41,002 nt of DNA, taken from NCBI GenBank assembly GCA_003553565.1, contig PWER01000043.1, forward strand, positions 1-41,002, read 5' to 3'. The stretch comes from Nitriliruptoria bacterium. GTDB lineage: Bacteria > Actinomycetota > Nitriliruptoria > Euzebyales > Egibacteraceae. The position numbers and the translations under genes are program-made. Of this stretch, positions 38,148-41,002 are shown in pieces (the stretch's first letter is position 1; every line of letters begins with the position of its first letter). Below the pieces are notes generated by a model. That model did not search any database, was not told the DNA's origin, and worked only from the letters and a program-made list of their open reading frames with translations.

Positions 38148-39479
38148 ATGAGCCGCCGCACCCGCGTGAGCCTGATCGCGATGGTCGCCGCGCTCGTGGT
38201 CGGCGTGGTCGTGGTGCTCGCGCTCACCGGCGACGAGGACGAGCCGGTCGCCCTCGAGCCCGACGAGCCGACAGCCGAGCCCGACGCCGACCCCGACGCC
38301 GACGAGGAAGAGCCCAGCGACCCTGACCCCGACGAGGAGCCAGGCGACGTCGACGACGAGCCGGCCGAGGACGCCGAGGCCGACGACGTCGCACCGCACG
38401 ACGAGGACGACCTCGTCGTCACCGAGGTCGCCGAGGGCTTCGACCAGCCGTGGGGCCTCGCGCTGCTGCCGGACGAAGCGAGGATGCTGGTCACCGAGCT
38501 GCCCGGGAGGCTGTCGCTGCTCGACCTCGACGAGGGCGAGGTGACCTCCATCGACGGCGTCCCCGAGGTCGACGCCGGCGGACAGGGCGGCTTGCTGGAT
38601 GTGGCGGTGCACCCCGACTGGCCCGAGGAGGACTGGGTGCACCTCACCTATGCAGCGGGCGACGGGTCCGGTGCGACCAGCACGCACCTGGCGCGCGGGC
38701 GGCTGGACGCGCAGGCGGGCGCGCTGACCGACGTCGAGGAGCTGTTCGCCGCCGAGCCGTTCCTCGACTCGACCCAGCACTACGGCTCGCGCGTGGTCCA
38801 CGACGGGCAGGGGCACGTCCTGCTGACCGTCGGCGACCGCGGCGACAAGGCCTTCGACGATCACGTGTCCCAGGACGCCAGCAACCATCTGGGCACCACG
38901 ATCCGGCTGTCCGAGGACGGCGAGGTGCCCGCCGACAACCCGTTTGTCGACGACGAGGCGGTCGCCGACGAGATCTACAGCTACGGGCACCGCAACGTGC
39001 AGGGCATGGCCCTGCACCCCGACACCGGCGCGGTGTGGCAGAGCGAGCACGGCGAGGAGGACGGCGACGAGCTCAACATCGTCGAGGAGGGCGCCAACCA
39101 CGGGTGGCCCGAGACCCACACCGGCTGCGAGTACGGCACGGAGACGCCGGTGGGCGTGCACCCCTCCGAGCGCGACGACGTGCCCGACCCCGTCTACTAC
39201 TGGGAGTGCACCACCGGGGGGTTCCCTCCGGCCGGCATCGACTTCGTGCACGGAGCGGCCCTGCCCGGCTGGGAGGGCGACCTGCTGGTCGGGGGGCTGG
39301 CCAGCGAGTCGCTCGCGCGGTTCTCGGTGGACGACGACGAGGTAACCAAGGAGGGTCGACTGCTGGAGGACCGCGGCTGGCGCATCCGCGACGTGGTCAC
39401 CGACGCCGACCGTGGGGTGGTCTACCTGGCGATCGACGACGGGAGCGCGCCGATCGTCGCGCTGACCACCGAGGAGTGA
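38148..39479 (+). CDS. PQQ-dependent aldose sugar dehydrogenase-like protein, membrane-anchored
   Basis: A 443-aa exported six-bladed beta-propeller of the soluble glucose/sorbosone dehydrogenase (YliI) family. An N-terminal helix (about 7-26, VSLIAMVAALVVGVVVVLAL) without a lipobox serves as anchor or signal, followed by a roughly 60-residue linker that is almost all Asp, Glu and Pro. The catalytic domain has FDQPWGLALLPDE, GGLLDVAVHPDWPEE, HYGSRVVHDGQGHVLLTVGD, EIYSYGHRNVQGMALHP and SEHGEEDGDELNIVEEGANH. PQQ use and substrate are inferred from the family; no PQQ synthesis genes are here. The acidic linker would suit a salty exterior. The gene appears to be a single unit, 98 nt after the DUF2071 gene. 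Confidence 0.9.
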   Translation: MSRRTRVSLIAMVAALVVGVVVVLALTGDEDEPVALEPDEPTAEPDADPDADEEEPSDPDPDEEPGDVDDEPAEDAEADDVAPHDEDDLVVTEVAEGFDQPWGLALLPDEARMLVTELPGRLSLLDLDEGEVTSIDGVPEVDAGGQGGLLDVAVHPDWPEEDWVHLTYAAGDGSGATSTHLARGRLDAQAGALTDVEELFAAEPFLDSTQHYGSRVVHDGQGHVLLTVGDRGDKAFDDHVSQDASNHLGTTIRLSEDGEVPADNPFVDDEAVADEIYSYGHRNVQGMALHPDTGAVWQSEHGEEDGDELNIVEEGANHGWPETHTGCEYGTETPVGVHPSERDDVPDPVYYWECTTGGFPPAGIDFVHGAALPGWEGDLLVGGLASESLARFSVDDDEVTKEGRLLEDRGWRIRDVVTDADRGVVYLAIDDGSAPIVALTTEE

Positions 39480-39534
39480 GGCGCCGCGGCGGGTGCGGTG
39501 GCCGCGCTGTGCCCCGCGCGCCAAGCGGCGCGAG

Positions 39535-39756
39535 TCAGCGCCGGTGCCAGGCGTCCTCGCGCTTCCAGCGCGCCTCGATCAGCGCGAGCGCCACGACCCA
39601 CACCACCAGCACGCCAAGCACCACGTAGCTGCCGGTGGGCACACCGAGCAGGAACGGCTGGGGCAGCAGCAGCGCCACGACCACATACCCCGCGAGACTG
39701 CCGAAGAAGACGGCGCTGCGCCCTCTGGTCGCGGTCAACCTCCGCCACCGCCTCAT
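39535..39756 (-). CDS. Small two-helix membrane protein
   Basis: A 73-aa protein with a basic start (MRRWRRLTATRGR) and two membrane helices (about 15-30 and 42-62, GVLVVWVVALALIEARW), leaving both ends inside. No family is recognised. The ATG at 39756 overlaps the stop of the nitroreductase gene (ATGA), which supports translation and coupling. It may tether or assist the upstream protein, but this is only positional inference. It converges on the sugar dehydrogenase gene. Confidence 0.72.
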   Translation of the reverse strand: MRRWRRLTATRGRSAVFFGSLAGYVVVALLLPQPFLLGVPTGSYVVLGVLVVWVVALALIEARWKREDAWHRR

Positions 39757-41002
39757 GCGGACAGGACCTCCTCGAGCGGTCGGCGCAGGCTGCGCTCGCT
39801 GGGCTCGGGCGCGGCCGCCAGCCGCAGCAGCAGCTGCAGGCGCTCCTGAGGCTCGAGGCCCAGCCGTGCGCGCAGCGCCGCGGTGGTCTCGGCCAGCGCC
39901 TCGGTGTGACGGGCCGGCACGAGGGCGCGGTGGTCGGAGGCATCGACGGCGTACAGCGCCACCGGTGAGACCGGCTGCACCGCCCAGCCCAGCTGCTCGG
40001 CGGTGACCCACACGCGCTGCATGGCCGCACCGCCCTGGAGGTAGTCGCGCGGCTCGTGCCCGGCGCGGGTGATCGCGACCAGCGCGCTGCTGCGGGCCAG
40101 CGCCTGACGGGTCATCCCGCGCATGGTCCTGGCGACCATCGGGCGCGCCAACCGCCGCACCGCCGGGCTGCGACGCAGCAGGCGCATGGCGGCCGCGTCG
40201 CTCCTGCCGAGCTCCAGCGTGCGCACGTCCAAGCCGACCTCAACCGGCTCGCGACCCGGCCAGCGCAGCTCCGAGAGCATCTCGTCGAGCAACCACGGCG
40301 ACAGGCAGCGCAGCCGGTCAGAGGCGCCCAGCAGCGCGCCGCAGGCCTGCAGGCCCGCGCGGTCGGCCACGATCGCCGCGCGCCCCGCCTCGGCCTCGGC
40401 AGCCGCGCGCAGCGCGGCGGCGCTGCCCTCGTCGAAGCGGACCGCGGGGTCGCCGGCGCGGCGGTTGGTGCTGCGCTGCCACATCGCCTCCCGCAGCGCG
40501 GCCAGCGCCGGGTCACGGTCGTCGTCCAGGCGGACCTCTGCGGCGACCCGCGACTCGGGGCCCTCGGGCAGCAGCGCGACGGGGCCCAGGCGCCCATGCG
40601 CGGCGGCCTCGACCCGCGCGTTCCACACCGCCGCGCCCAGCGCCACGTAGCTGCCGCGCCAGGCGACGTCGAGGCTGACCGCGTAGCTCGTGTCCAGCAG
40701 CACCCGCAGCGCCCCGTCGGTGCGCTCCAGCTGCCAGGGCTGGACGTTGCCGCCCGAGGGCGCCTGGTTCGCTGCGGCAGCCATCGCTCGCAGCACGGCG
40801 GCGTCGCTGCTCGTCTCGGTCGCCTCGACCACCTCGCCCGGCCTCCCGCATCGATCCGGGCGCGACCCGCGTCGCGCCGGGGCTGCACGGTCGGCGGCAA
40901 CGATCGCCGCTGCTGGCCGCAGGCGCAACTCGTCGCGGAGCAGCAGGCCGTGGCACTCTCCCGCTGCTCGCTCGCGCTGGCCGCCCGCAGTCCCCTCGGT
41001 GC
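39753..41002 (-). CDS. Nitroreductase-family protein, possibly C-terminal part of a MoeY-like ThiF-nitroreductase fusion (5' end outside window)
   Basis: The nitroreductase domain begins around 40790 with VLRAMAAAANQAPSGGNVQP, where the Ser-Gly-Gly-Asn typically binds FMN phosphate, and continues with WRGSYVALGAAVWNARVEAA, QRSTNRRAGDP, SPWLLDEMLSELRW and WVTAEQLGWAVQPVSPVALY. A GTG near 40830 could start a stand-alone protein of about 360 aa. However, the frame stays open to the window edge, and the upstream residues (ECHGLLLRDELRLRP) read like coding sequence. In mycobacteria, MoeY (Rv1355c) joins a ThiF/MoeB-like E1 domain to such a nitroreductase, so this may be its C-terminal half. The stop overlaps the small membrane-protein gene. 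Confidence 0.8.
   Translation of the reverse strand, partial: TEGTAGGQRERAAGECHGLLLRDELRLRPAAAIVAADRAAPARRGSRPDRCGRPGEVVEATETSSDAAVLRAMAAAANQAPSGGNVQPWQLERTDGALRVLLDTSYAVSLDVAWRGSYVALGAAVWNARVEAAAHGRLGPVALLPEGPESRVAAEVRLDDDRDPALAALREAMWQRSTNRRAGDPAVRFDEGSAAALRAAAEAEAGRAAIVADRAGLQACGALLGASDRLRCLSPWLLDEMLSELRWPGREPVEVGLDVRTLELGRSDAAAMRLLRRSPAVRRLARPMVARTMRGMTRQALARSSALVAITRAGHEPRDYLQGGAAMQRVWVTAEQLGWAVQPVSPVALYAVDASDHRALVPARHTEALAETTAALRARLGLEPQERLQLLLRLAAAPEPSERSLRRPLEEVLSA

Noticed and set aside
1-41002. CRISPR arrays, insertion sequences, prophage, integrase or attachment sites
   Set aside because: No regularly spaced repeats, transposase or phage genes were seen. Both tRNA genes have no repeated 3' fragments or integrases beside them.

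Overview
The window is 41 kb of very GC-rich, densely packed bacterial DNA. Start codons are often GTG, 4-nt stop/start overlaps are common, and there are no mobile elements, phage genes or CRISPR arrays. The gene content points to an actinobacterium: a mycothiol-type DinB/maleylpyruvate-isomerase-like protein, an LLM-class (possibly F420-dependent) oxidoreductase, a mycobacterial-style MoaD-MoaE fusion, and a gene order resembling the M. tuberculosis Rv0990-Rv1020 block read backwards. Several exported or low-complexity segments are strikingly acidic (the foldase lipoprotein and the PQQ-type dehydrogenase linker). This fits, but does not prove, a salt-tolerant deep-branching lineage such as Nitriliruptoria/Euzebya relatives; that placement is inference.

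Region 1 (1-14.8 kb, almost all minus strand) is a conserved housekeeping block: a PpiC/SurA-like lipoprotein, mfd, a universal stress protein, pth, rplY, prs, glmU, tRNA-Gln(UUG), ispE, rsmA, tatD, rsmI, an LLM flavin oxidoreductase and tRNA-Ala(CGC). prs/glmU and rsmA/tatD overlap and are probably translationally coupled. rpfB, which lies between tatD and rsmA in mycobacteria, is absent.

Region 2 (14.8-24 kb) starts with a 412-nt gap holding a 13-bp perfect terminator hairpin. A bacterial translin-family gene follows, with its ribosome-binding site and start inside a 17-bp tandem repeat. Next come a two-helix membrane protein, a degenerate MoeA homologue that has lost domain II, and galU. 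Diverging from galU are 5-formyl-THF cyclo-ligase, an FmdB zinc ribbon, an SAF-domain membrane protein, and a coupled molybdenum-cofactor operon (moaC, mog, a moaD-moaE fusion, a small membrane protein). The region ends with a VKOR-like membrane protein whose promoter contains a clear CsoR/CstR-type TACCC-N4-GGGTA operator.

Region 3 (24-33.7 kb) is the most unusual. It holds a eukaryotic-type double-length phosphofructokinase and, upstream on the same strand, a three-part protein joining a KaiC/RecA-like domain with a decayed P-loop, an XRE helix-turn-helix and a cupin. These are followed by a flavin-reductase-like protein, two overlapping MutS-like ATPases that both carry Asn-Glu instead of Asp-Glu at Walker B, and a PAS/GGDEF/EAL cyclic-di-GMP protein. 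Region 4 (33.7-41 kb) holds a ferritin-like/VIT1 iron-manganese transporter, an orphan ABC-2 type permease with a perfect 10-bp hairpin in its leader, a DinB-like protein coupled to a DUF2071 protein, a PQQ-dependent sugar dehydrogenase-like protein, and a nitroreductase that runs off the right edge and may be the C-terminal half of a MoeY-like ThiF-nitroreductase fusion.
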